A stretch of DNA of 13,238 nt from assembly GCA_022798855.1 (NCBI GenBank), contig JAAWNI010000038.1, positions 1 through 13,238 of the forward strand, given 5' to 3'. Below the pieces are notes generated by a model. It did not search any database. It saw nothing but the letters and a program-made list of their open reading frames with translations, and was not told where the DNA came from. The stretch is from Lawsonibacter sp. (GTDB lineage Bacteria > Bacillota > Clostridia > Oscillospirales > Oscillospiraceae). The position numbers and the translations under genes were made by a program. This document shows positions 5,956 to 13,183 of this stretch, piece by piece (the stretch's first letter is position 1; the number at the start of each line of letters is the position of its first letter).

Positions 5956-7446
5956 TTATTCTGGCTTCTCTGGGTCCAGGACGAAGACTCGATGTGAGAA
6001 GGTATCGCAGACATAGAGCCTGCCCTGGCGCAGCAGAAGCCCCACCGGTGAAACGGGGCAGATATCCATGCTGGCCATGTCCCGGGCGGCCAGGGTGTCC
6101 ACCACGCCGCCCCGCACCCGCCGGACGGCGCTGTTCCCCGTGTCCGACACATAGACCGTGCCGTCGCCGCCCACGGTGATCCCCTGGGGGATGGAAAACG
6201 CCGCTTGGGCCGCCGGGCCGTCAGCCAGGCCCGGCTGGCCGGAGCCGGCCACCAGCTCCACCCGGCCCTTCACGATCCGGACCACCCGGTCCGCCCCGCT
6301 CTCGGCCACATAGAGGGCGCCATCGTGCCAGCAAAGGCCCATGGGCTCGGAGAGCCCCTCCGCCACAGTGGCGACCACCCCCTTGGGGGAGATTTTCCGC
6401 ACCGCGTTGTTGTGGGTGTCCGAGACATACAGGTTCCCCTCCTCATCGGCGGCCAGGCCGGTGGGGTAGGCGAAGGCCACACCCAGCTGGGTGGTTGCAA
6501 GCCGCTCTGTAGTGGAGCCATTCACCGTTTGGATGGACTCCGTGCGGATGAGCCGGACGGCGTTGTTCTCCGCGTCGGACACGGCGTATCCATCCAGGAA
6601 GGGGGCGACCGCCCAGGGGTATTTGAAGTAGCTCTGAGCCAGTCCGGCGTCGTTGTAGCCGCCCACAGGCTGGCCGTAGGGGCCGGCCACCGTCCCGCCG
6701 CCGGCATAGACGCTGCTGGCGCCCCCCTTGACCTGCCAGACCACCTTGTTGTAGACATCGGTGATGAGCAGGGTCCCGTCCTCCATGGCGGTGATGCCGC
6801 TGGGGGCGCACAGGTTGTCGAGGAGACTGAGCATTTGGTCGTTATAGAGCCGGTTGTAGTTCATCAGCACCACCGCCGCCTGGGCGCGGGTGGTGTGGGC
6901 CTGGGGGTCGAAGCGGCCGCCGCCCACGCCGCTGAGGATGCCGGCGGAGTGGGCCCAATCCACCGCCTGGAGGGCGTAGGGGGAGATGCCGCCCTGGTCG
7001 GCCCAGGACTGGGCGGAGCCCTCCGGGCCAGGGCTGCCCGCCAGACGCCAGAGGAACAGCGCCAGCTGCTCCCGGGTCACCGGGCCGCCGGGGCCGAAGC
7101 GCCCGCCGCCATAGCCGGAGGTAATCCCCGCCTCCGCGGCCCAGTTCACGGCCTGCTCATACCAGCTGCCCGGGTTTACGTCGGTAAAACCAGCCGCTTC
7201 CGACGCCTGGGGGGAGCCCGCAACCCGGTGGAGCACCGCCGCCAGCATGGCCCGGTCCATGGCTGCGCCGGGGGAGAAGCGCCCCTCGCCGGTGCCCGAC
7301 ATCAGCCCTTGGGTCTGGCAGTAGTCCACGGCTTGGGCGTACCAGGCGCCGGGGGCCACGTCGGAGAAATCCGCCGCGTGGGCGGGCGCGGCCAGGCCCA
7401 GCGCCGCCGCTGCGGACAAAACTGCCGCTGTCAGCCGTCTTTTCAT
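5956..7446 (-). CDS. Secreted SLH-domain protein with six NHL repeats (beta-propeller)
   Basis: A 496-residue exported protein. A signal peptide (MKRR, hydrophobic 5-19, AHA before residue 25) is followed by three S-layer-homology domains at about 27-77 (FSDVAPGAWYAQAV), 87-137 (FTDVNPGSWYEQAV) and 148-196 (ISPYALQAVDWA), the third having a degenerate start. SLH triplets bind pyruvylated secondary wall polymers and hold proteins on the cell wall. Residues 213-491 contain six NHL-type repeats (for example LYVSDTHNNAVRKIS, VYVSDTGNSAVRRVR, LYVCDTFSHRVFVLD), enough for one closed six-bladed propeller, typically a ligand- or protein-binding surface or a lyase scaffold. The start ATG overlaps the stop of the upstream gene (ATGA) and has AAGGAGGAG just before it, so the two are translationally coupled. 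No catalytic motif is evident. Confidence 0.9.
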   Translation of the reverse strand: MKRRLTAAVLSAAAALGLAAPAHAADFSDVAPGAWYAQAVDYCQTQGLMSGTGEGRFSPGAAMDRAMLAAVLHRVAGSPQASEAAGFTDVNPGSWYEQAVNWAAEAGITSGYGGGRFGPGGPVTREQLALFLWRLAGSPGPEGSAQSWADQGGISPYALQAVDWAHSAGILSGVGGGRFDPQAHTTRAQAAVVLMNYNRLYNDQMLSLLDNLCAPSGITAMEDGTLLITDVYNKVVWQVKGGASSVYAGGGTVAGPYGQPVGGYNDAGLAQSYFKYPWAVAPFLDGYAVSDAENNAVRLIRTESIQTVNGSTTERLATTQLGVAFAYPTGLAADEEGNLYVSDTHNNAVRKISPKGVVATVAEGLSEPMGLCWHDGALYVAESGADRVVRIVKGRVELVAGSGQPGLADGPAAQAAFSIPQGITVGGDGTVYVSDTGNSAVRRVRGGVVDTLAARDMASMDICPVSPVGLLLRQGRLYVCDTFSHRVFVLDPEKPE

Positions 7447-10400
7447 GGGTTCTCCTCCTTTTTCTCCAGGTAATAATAGTCGTCTGCCATTCTAAGCGCC
7501 TGGCAGCCCATCGCTTCGGTGATATCCCTTGTGTCATCTTTCAAAAGGGCGGCGGATTTGCCCCGAATTTCAGTCCCGACATTCTGGAGCGTGCCGCTGC
7601 CAAAGGGGCCCATAACGGCGTGGGAGTTGTCCTCGCAGGTGATCCTTCCGCCTATCAGCTCCAAGCTGTCGGCGTTGGGTACGCCGATGAGCCAAGAGGC
7701 GGTGGGCCGCCCGGAAATCTCGCCGTCGAGCATCACAAGCCTTGACCCAGGAGCTGTGAGGGCCAGATAGCCGCAGTTGACGATGGTTCCGCTGTTTGTC
7801 AGTGTTCCGTCAACGGTCAAAGCCCGGTCGCTCAGTTCGATGGTTCCATTATTTACAAGGGCCGCTGAGCCGCTGACAACCAAATCCACGTCGTCCGATA
7901 AGGACAGCACCTTCCCGGCGGGAACGGTCAGATCGCTGTCAAACGTCACATCCGCTGGGCCGCCCTGTTCATTGGTGACGCGGACCTCGTCATAGCTGTT
8001 CAGCGCGGTCTGGATGGCCGCAGTGGTGGCGTCCGAGTATTCTATCGCGGCTGTGCTCCAGGGGAAAAGGTAGTAGTAGCCGTCATCCCGCTGTTCCACG
8101 CCCCAGCCGTCTGGGAGGGGGTCCATAATTTTGCGTTGGGTGGACCGGAACACGGTGGCGCAGCCGGTGGGGAAGATAAGGGTATCGCTGCCTTCTCTGT
8201 CATACAGCCGCAGCGCCATGCCTTCGATGATCTGGGTCACCGTTCCGCCGGTAAAGTTCATCTGGGCTGGAGCCTGCACGGACACGGCGGAGCCATTTTT
8301 GCTGCACACGATCTCGCCGCCGGAAATGGTCAACTGTCCGGGTGTACCTGGTTCGGACATTAAAGCTACAGTTCCGTTCACAGTTCCTCCGGAGATGGTG
8401 ATATCGGTGCCCAGAATCCCATGTGCTCCCGGTACAGTAACAGTTCCCCCGGTAATCTGGATGCCAGCAGCTCCTGTTTCATCTCCAATTCCAATCGCAT
8501 ATTGCGAAGTGCTGGTGGCTGAAATTTCACCGCTTTCGATGGTTATATAGGCACAAGTAGAATTGCCGTTATTGGGAAAACCGCAGGCTCCAATTCCAGC
8601 CCCGCCATGGTCTATATCCGGAGTTGCGTTCATGTATATGCGGCCGCCTGTGGCAGTCAGCTTGCCTGTGCCCTTAATGGTCAGCCTGCCGGAAGATTCT
8701 TTGCTGTTTTTTTCCAGCCCGGCCCGCCCCGCTCCGCTGAGCAAAGTGTTTTCTGTACCAGCGCCCAGGGTGAGCGATACATTCCCTGAGCTGTTGTCTG
8801 CAATTTGGAACGCGGGGGCGCCTGGAGTGCCGGTCGTGCCGTTGGTTGTATATTCCCCTGTATGGCTCAGGTCGATATTCACCCCGGCCAGGGTGAGGTT
8901 GGCGCTGACGCCGTCCTCCACAAAGATGGAATCGGTGGTGGTCTGGTCCACTCCCTCAGCCATGGAGATGGTCAGCGGGGTGGGGGAAATTACCGAAAAT
9001 TTGCCCGAGCTTTCATCGTAAGTGTAGTCTACCCCTTCCTTGCCGCCGTTGACAGCAAAGGACCCCGCTGTGACGGTTTCAGCCAGGTGGTAGTAGCCGT
9101 CGCTCTGCTGGGCGGCCCCATAGCCGCTGGGGAAGGGGCTGGCCACCGCCAGGGTTTTGGCTCGGAAATCGGTGGCGAAGCCGGAGGGGAGGGAGAAGCC
9201 GGAGGGCAGGCCGATGGCCGCTCCATCGCCGGTATTGGTGACGGCGCCGCCGGCCAGCGTCAGAGCCGTCCCGCTGGACACAGACACCGTGATGTCCTGA
9301 TTCGAGGTGATCTCGCCGCCGGAGATGGTAAGGGACCCGCCGGTGAGGGTGAGCCGGCCCTCGACGCGTCCGGCGTTGGTCAGCGTTCCTTCGCTGGAAA
9401 TCCCCAGCGCGGCGGCAATCCGTCCCGAGGAGGTGTTTGTGATGGTCCCGCCGGCGTTATTCACGAACTGCCCCGCCACCCGCAGGGTGTTGGAGCTGTT
9501 GACGGTGATGGCTCCGCTGTTGGCCAGGCTGTCTCCCAGGTCGGCGGTGCCGTTTACTGTAAGGCTCCCCAGCACTTGGGCGGGCACGCCGCTGTTCAGG
9601 GTGAGCGTCTTTCCGCTGTCCACCGTCATGTTGATGCCGATGTCCAGGGTATTTTGGGCCGGGTTCGCGCCGGGCGCCACCACCACCCGCCGGGTGGTTG
9701 GGCGGTCCAGCGCCTGCTGGACATCCATGTCGGTCACTGGCATGGTCAGGGTGATGTCAGCCGGCTCCGGCGCGACGCCGGGGCTGTCCCCGCCAGGGGC
9801 GGAGGAGCCGCCGCTGTCCTGGCCCCCACTGTCCTTGGGGCCGCTGTCCCACACCGGGTCCTGGGACACGTGGTTGTCCTGGGTGGACAGGGCCTTTTCG
9901 ATTTCCCGGAGGACTTCCTCCATAGCCGCCTGGTCGTCCTCCAGCCGCTTCTGGGCGCTGTCCTGGTCGAAGCGCCCCAGCACGTCCAGGCCGGAGCCGG
10001 TGTAGATTTTTTCGCACAGGGCCCGGTCCTTCACCAGCTCCACCAGAACAAAGCCGTCGATCTGCTCCTCGGTGTAGCTCTGGCGGATGATCTCACAGCG
10101 CGCCCCGGCCTGCCCCTGGGGGTAGACCACGAACTCGGCCATCTCGCCGCCCCGGAGCACGGTGGTCCGGCTCTCGCCTGTGGCCGGGTCGGTGACGCTG
10201 CATTCCACCTGCCCTTCCAGAAGATAGACCTGGGCGCGCCACGCGTCGAGCATTTTTACCCACCCGCAGGTGCCCCGGATACCTACGATGATGGTGGAGG
10301 TGCGGATGTTCAGGCTCTCCTCCTTTTCCAGCGGCTCGCTGACGTTGAAGTAGAGGTTGCTGGAATTCAGCAGGACCTCCAGCTTTTTCCCCGCCTTACG

Positions 10401-10706
10401 CACCTCGGCTTCGCTCACCGCGTCCAGCTTGATGAGCTTGCTGCTGTCCAGGCTGGCCCAGGCGTAGCTCTTCTCGGCGGTCTTGGCGTGGTACCCATTG
10501 TAAAGGCGCATATCCTCAAAAACGGACAGCGCTCTGCCGCTGCCGTTCGTAACAGATACGCTTCCTTCGGTTTTCATTAGCTGGATGGTGGACGCGGCGT
10601 CTGAAACCGTCTCCGCCCCCATGGCGGGGAGCGCGGCGGTCAGAAGAATAGCCAGCACCAGCGCCAGCGGCAGAAAACTCTTTTGGAATGAACTTGGCTT
10701 CCTCAT
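7443..10706 (-). CDS. Large secreted FecR-domain beta-solenoid surface protein
   Basis: A 1087-residue exported protein. The signal peptide is MRKPSSFQKS followed by a hydrophobic stretch (11-27) and PAMGAE. A FecR domain covers about 41-194, with the hallmark LNIRTSTIIVGIRGTCGWV (132-150) and VYLLEGQVEC (160-169). A helical, charged stretch (210-275) and a Gly/Ser/Pro/Asp linker (282-316) lead to a long repetitive beta-strand region rich in TLTNSG, ISGGEI and ITGGTV motifs, typical of right-handed beta-helix/carbohydrate-binding-type adhesins of gut Firmicutes (545-800 being the most typical). Three segments end in GYYHL, GYYYL and DYYYL (537, 876, 1076). It has no SLH, LPXTG or C-terminal membrane anchor; the coupled SLH protein may anchor it. 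The frame is open to 10751, but ATG 10704-10706 gives the signal peptide and has GAGGT before it. No ECF sigma factor is adjacent, unlike classical fecR. Function unproven; adhesion or glycan contact is an inference. Confidence 0.85.
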   Translation of the reverse strand: MRKPSSFQKSFLPLALVLAILLTAALPAMGAETVSDAASTIQLMKTEGSVSVTNGSGRALSVFEDMRLYNGYHAKTAEKSYAWASLDSSKLIKLDAVSEAEVRKAGKKLEVLLNSSNLYFNVSEPLEKEESLNIRTSTIIVGIRGTCGWVKMLDAWRAQVYLLEGQVECSVTDPATGESRTTVLRGGEMAEFVVYPQGQAGARCEIIRQSYTEEQIDGFVLVELVKDRALCEKIYTGSGLDVLGRFDQDSAQKRLEDDQAAMEEVLREIEKALSTQDNHVSQDPVWDSGPKDSGGQDSGGSSAPGGDSPGVAPEPADITLTMPVTDMDVQQALDRPTTRRVVVAPGANPAQNTLDIGINMTVDSGKTLTLNSGVPAQVLGSLTVNGTADLGDSLANSGAITVNSSNTLRVAGQFVNNAGGTITNTSSGRIAAALGISSEGTLTNAGRVEGRLTLTGGSLTISGGEITSNQDITVSVSSGTALTLAGGAVTNTGDGAAIGLPSGFSLPSGFATDFRAKTLAVASPFPSGYGAAQQSDGYYHLAETVTAGSFAVNGGKEGVDYTYDESSGKFSVISPTPLTISMAEGVDQTTTDSIFVEDGVSANLTLAGVNIDLSHTGEYTTNGTTGTPGAPAFQIADNSSGNVSLTLGAGTENTLLSGAGRAGLEKNSKESSGRLTIKGTGKLTATGGRIYMNATPDIDHGGAGIGACGFPNNGNSTCAYITIESGEISATSTSQYAIGIGDETGAAGIQITGGTVTVPGAHGILGTDITISGGTVNGTVALMSEPGTPGQLTISGGEIVCSKNGSAVSVQAPAQMNFTGGTVTQIIEGMALRLYDREGSDTLIFPTGCATVFRSTQRKIMDPLPDGWGVEQRDDGYYYLFPWSTAAIEYSDATTAAIQTALNSYDEVRVTNEQGGPADVTFDSDLTVPAGKVLSLSDDVDLVVSGSAALVNNGTIELSDRALTVDGTLTNSGTIVNCGYLALTAPGSRLVMLDGEISGRPTASWLIGVPNADSLELIGGRITCEDNSHAVMGPFGSGTLQNVGTEIRGKSAALLKDDTRDITEAMGCQALRMADDYYYLEKKEENP

Positions 10707-10773
10707 ATGTATTACCTCGCCTTCTTTTTGGGGAACTCCCGCGGTACACAAAAATTTTCAACTATCCCGCTTA

Positions 10774-10802
10774 ACTATAACAGATGCCGCCAGAAATAGC
10801 AA
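10774..10802 (-). promoter_or_regulatory. Promoter of the FecR/SLH operon
   Basis: On the minus strand TTGCTA, a 17-bp spacer and TATAGT, with an upstream TGT making an extended -10, lie about 67 bp before the start codon. It is the only good promoter seen for both genes. Confidence 0.68.
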
Positions 10803-10814
10803 GAAAATGATTTG

Positions 10815-10837
10815 TTTAGGGAGTGCCCTAAATTTTT
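10815..10837. other. Hairpin with T-run between two divergent promoters
   Basis: TTTAGGG-AGTG-CCCTAAA followed by TTTTT (plus strand). It has the shape of a weak terminator, but no plus-strand gene lies upstream. It sits 13 bp upstream of the FecR promoter's -35. It could stop antisense transcripts leaving the FecR gene, or act as a dyad operator. A second dyad, CGCGGC-GCCGCG, lies at 10858-10869. Confidence 0.4.
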
Positions 10838-10899
10838 GCTGGCAGTTGGGCGTACAGCGCGGCGCCGCGAAATTCGAACCGCCGTTGTGTCGAATGTTG

Positions 10900-10928
10900 T
10901 TGCAAAATGTCCCACACAGCGTTACAAT
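10900..10928 (+). promoter_or_regulatory. Promoter of the alpha-amylase gene
   Basis: TTGCAA (10900-10905), a 17-bp spacer and TACAAT (10923-10928) give a transcription start near 10935 and a ~34-nt leader before the amylase start codon. Confidence 0.65.
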
Positions 10929-10941
10929 GAAAGCGGTCGAA
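10928..10941 (+). promoter_or_regulatory. Candidate cre (CcpA) site at the amylase transcription start
   Basis: TGAAAGCGGTCGAA matches 9 of 11 defined positions of the catabolite-responsive element TGWAANCGNTNWCA and overlaps the end of the -10 box and the start site. This is where the archetypal cre (amyO of the Bacillus subtilis amylase gene) acts. It suggests repression by CcpA when preferred sugars are present. Not proven. Confidence 0.45.
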
Positions 10942-10968
10942 CAAATAGATATGGAGAAAGTGAGCGTT

Positions 10969-12456
10969 ATGGAACAACAGGAAACATTGCTTCAATATTT
11001 TGAGTGGTATCTGCCCGCCGACAGCGGGCACTGGCGGAGGGCGGAGGCTGACGCGCCCCGTTTAGCCGCCCTGGGCTTCACCGGCGTGTGGCTCCCCCCG
11101 GCCTATAAGGGCCACCAGGGCCAGGCGGATGTGGGCTATGGTGTCTACGATTTGTACGATCTGGGTGAATTCGATCAAAAGGGGAGTGTGCCCACCAAAT
11201 ACGGCCGCCGGGAGGAGTACCTGGCCGCAATCAAAGCCCTGCAAAGGAACGGCGTCCAGGCCTACGCGGACATTGTCCTCAACCACCGCATGGGAGCGGA
11301 TGAATGCGAGGAGGTCTGCGCCCGGCGGTCCGCCGGGGGCGACCGGAGCAGAGATGCCTCCGCCCCAGCCCCCATTGTCGCCTGGACCAAGTTCACCTTC
11401 CCGGGCCGAGGGGGGAAATATTCTGACTTCCAGTGGGACTGGACCTGTTTCGACGGTGTGGATTGGGACGACAGACAGGATAAAACGGCGGTCTACCGGT
11501 TCGAGGGAAAAAATTGGGACAGCCAGGTGGACAGGGAAAACGGCAACTACGACTACCTGATGGGGGCTGATCTGGATATGAGCTCCCCCAAGGTCATTGA
11601 TGAGCTGGACCGCTGGGGTCGGTGGTATCTGGAAACCACCGGCGTGGACGGCTTCCGCCTGGACGCGGTGAAGCATATCAGCGCCCCCTACTTCACCCAC
11701 TGGCTGCAAAAGCTCCGGCAGGAATCCGGGAAGACGCTCCCGGCCGTCGGAGAATACTGGCACAAGGAAACGATGGCTCTTACACACTACTTGGACCAGT
11801 GCGGGCAGGTGATGCGTCTGTTTGACGTACCCCTCCATTTCAGGTTCCACCATCTCTCCAGCGCCGGAGGGGCCATGGACCTGCGGGAGCTGTTTCGAGG
11901 GACCCTGGCGGAAGCCCGACCCGACCAGGCGGTCACCTTTGTGGACAACCACGACACCCAGCCAGGACAGGCGCTTCAATCCTGGGTAGCCGATTGGTGC
12001 AAGCCGCTGGCTTACGCCTCCATCCTGCTGCGGCAGGACGGGACGCCCTGCGTCTTCTATGGGGATCTGTACGGGATTCCCCACGACAATATCCAGCCGG
12101 TGAAGGCCCTGCCCAGACTGCTCCTGGCCCGGAAGTATTGTGCCCACGGCCCACAGACCGACTATCTGGACGACCCGGATATGATCGGCTGGGTGCGGCA
12201 GGGGGAGGATTCCGCCATGGCGGTGGTCCTCACCGACGGCCCCGGCGGCAGCAAGCGGATGTGTGTCGGAGCCGGGATGTCCGGGGCTGTCTTTGTGGAT
12301 GTCTTAGGCGGCCGGGATGAAGGGATCTTGATTCCGGAAAACGGCACAGCTGATTTTCCGGTTGGCGGCGGTTCTGTTGCGGTATGGGTCCCGGAAGATG
12401 TGGCACAGCGGATCGAAAGGGATTTGGGATCTGCCTTCCCTGATTCAATCTCTTGA
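10969..12456 (+). CDS. Cytoplasmic alpha-amylase, glycoside hydrolase family 13 (GH13_5-like)
   Basis: A 495-residue enzyme hydrolysing internal alpha-1,4 bonds of starch, glycogen or maltodextrins. The family start LLQYFEWYLPADSGHWRR is present. Conserved region I is DIVLNH (101-106); the nucleophile is D232 in GFRLDAVKH, the acid/base E262 in GEYWHKE, and the transition-state stabiliser D329 in VDNHDTQPG. The domain B segment WTKFTFPGRGGKYSDFQWDW (139-158) is typical of the bacterial liquefying/AmyA-like group. There is no signal peptide, so it probably acts on internal glycogen or imported oligosaccharides. The frame is open back to 10585, across the FecR gene start and two promoters, so the long form is rejected; ATG 10969 has GGAGAAAG at 10953-10960. 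It is monocistronic and possibly under CcpA control. Eight bases after the stop comes repeat copy 2; no ordinary terminator is seen. Confidence 0.95.
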   Translation: MEQQETLLQYFEWYLPADSGHWRRAEADAPRLAALGFTGVWLPPAYKGHQGQADVGYGVYDLYDLGEFDQKGSVPTKYGRREEYLAAIKALQRNGVQAYADIVLNHRMGADECEEVCARRSAGGDRSRDASAPAPIVAWTKFTFPGRGGKYSDFQWDWTCFDGVDWDDRQDKTAVYRFEGKNWDSQVDRENGNYDYLMGADLDMSSPKVIDELDRWGRWYLETTGVDGFRLDAVKHISAPYFTHWLQKLRQESGKTLPAVGEYWHKETMALTHYLDQCGQVMRLFDVPLHFRFHHLSSAGGAMDLRELFRGTLAEARPDQAVTFVDNHDTQPGQALQSWVADWCKPLAYASILLRQDGTPCVFYGDLYGIPHDNIQPVKALPRLLLARKYCAHGPQTDYLDDPDMIGWVRQGEDSAMAVVLTDGPGGSKRMCVGAGMSGAVFVDVLGGRDEGILIPENGTADFPVGGGSVAVWVPEDVAQRIERDLGSAFPDSIS

Positions 12457-12464
12457 TGTCCCTA

Positions 12465-12626
12465 AGGCCTGTTTGAAACATGCTGATACGCCCAAGCGGC
12501 GGGCCTTTTTCCGCCATACTATCCCAATTTTTCTTGCAATATATCCAGTATTCCTGCGAAAAATTGTGTTTGTTTGGCGGAAAAATTCCTCGCCATTGTG
12601 CATATTTCCATTTTTCAAACGGTGCC
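12465..12626 (-). repeat. ~160-bp terminal-inverted-repeat element, copy 2
   Basis: Homologous to the element at 4909-5070 but reversed. Here the left end reads GGCCTGTTTGAAACATGCTG, and the right end, as reverse complement, GGCACCGTTTGAAAAATGG. The ends can pair, so in the amylase mRNA the element could form a long hairpin and take the place of a terminator. Its right end meets the broken transposase without a gap. Both strands contain open frames (minus strand FEKWKYAQW..., plus strand ACLKHADTPKRRAFF...), but the pattern of differences from copy 1 argues against coding. Confidence 0.82.
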
Positions 12627-12888
12627 TAGCCGCGCGGCTTCAGGCGGTGCCACAGCTCCACCAGGCCGAGCTGCGTATTGCGGCGTCCTGGATCAGTTTC
12701 AGCTCCGCTTCCGTATGCTGGTTCGGATGGCTGTGAGGATGCCGGGACTGTCAGGCCAGGGACGCCACACTTCCATCCCAGCAAGCACGACAGAAGTAAA
12801 AATACGACCGGCTCTTGTTGTACTTCTGACTGGCACGGCTGACGCCGTATTTCTGCGCATACTTCATTAGGGATTGTTTGTATGCCAT
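12627..12888 (-). pseudogene. Decayed N-terminal fragment of an IS481-like transposase
   Basis: From ATG 12886-12888 the minus strand reads MAYKQSLMKYAQKYGVSRAS and on to VASLA, an N-terminal helix-turn-helix region of a transposase type common in gut Firmicutes. Codon 46 is TGA (12751-12753), probably from a cysteine codon; the same frame continues QSRHPHSHPNQHTEAELKLI. Near 12683 a frameshift follows, after which another frame reads RNTQLGLVELWHRLKPRG, continuing the family pattern. The sequence then stops dead at repeat copy 2. The DDE catalytic domain is absent from the window. The family name IS481 is from memory of similar proteins; transposase origin is firmer than the family. Confidence 0.75.
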
Positions 12889-13014
12889 GTCCTGTGTTAA
12901 GTGTGACAACTCAACTTTAACCGATGTAGTCTCATCTTTCTACTTTTTCTCCCCCTACTTTCCAACATGTATTGTACTCCTACATGCTGGATACTCCCGA
13001 TCAACATTTTACTC

Positions 13015-13043
13015 TTGCCAAATAGAAAGAAATCGTGTATAAT
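13015..13043 (+). promoter_or_regulatory. Promoter of tRNA-Leu
   Basis: TTGCCA (13015-13020), a 17-bp spacer and a perfect TATAAT (13038-13043) end 11 bp before the mature tRNA 5' end. The preceding stretch 12889-13014 is AT-rich and non-coding; the string TGTCACACTTAACAC (minus strand, ending near 12894) may be the outer end of the decayed insertion sequence. Confidence 0.75.
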
Positions 13044-13054
13044 GCTTTACATCA

Positions 13055-13141
13055 GCCGGTGTGATGGAATTGGTAGACGTAGCGGATTCAAAATCCGCCG
13101 ATGGCGACATCGTGGGGGTTCGAGTCCCCCCACCGGCACCA
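13055..13141 (+). tRNA. tRNA-Leu (anticodon CAA)
   Basis: The acceptor stem GCCGGTG / CACCGGC closes an 87-nt gene with discriminator A and an encoded CCA (13139-13141). The anticodon stem-loop is GCGGA-TTCAAAA-TCCGC, giving anticodon CAA for the leucine codon UUG. The T arm is GGGGG-TTCGAGT-CCCCC and there is a long variable arm (GATGGCGACATC), as expected of a class II leucine tRNA. Promoter and terminator are both in place, so it is a single-gene unit. Confidence 0.97.
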
Positions 13142-13144
13142 CGA

Positions 13145-13183
13145 AAGTCCTCAGTCGATGATACAATCGGCTGAGGACTTTTT
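13145..13183 (+). terminator. Terminator of tRNA-Leu
   Basis: The stem AAGTCCTCAG-T-CGAT / ATCG-G-CTGAGGACTT (13145-13159 with 13166-13180; the central T and G can wobble-pair) is followed by a T run. It begins four bases after the encoded CCA. The remaining 55 bases to the window end show nothing recognisable. Confidence 0.9.

Noticed and set aside
10707..10751. Upstream ATG at 10751 for the FecR-domain protein
   Set aside because: It would bury the signal peptide behind 15 hydrophilic residues; ATG 10706 has a ribosome binding site and gives a normal signal peptide.
10585..10968. 128-codon N-terminal extension of the alpha-amylase
   Set aside because: It runs across the start of the opposite gene and both promoters, shows no domain, and the GH13 N-terminus begins at ATG 10969 with its own ribosome binding site.
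12751..12753. In-frame TGA in the transposase as selenocysteine or recoding site
   Set aside because: A further frameshift and a 3' truncation show ordinary gene decay, and no selenocysteine-type stem-loop was evident after it.
13055..13141. tRNA-Leu as an integration (att) site
   Set aside because: No integrase and no second copy of the tRNA 3' end are seen within the window.
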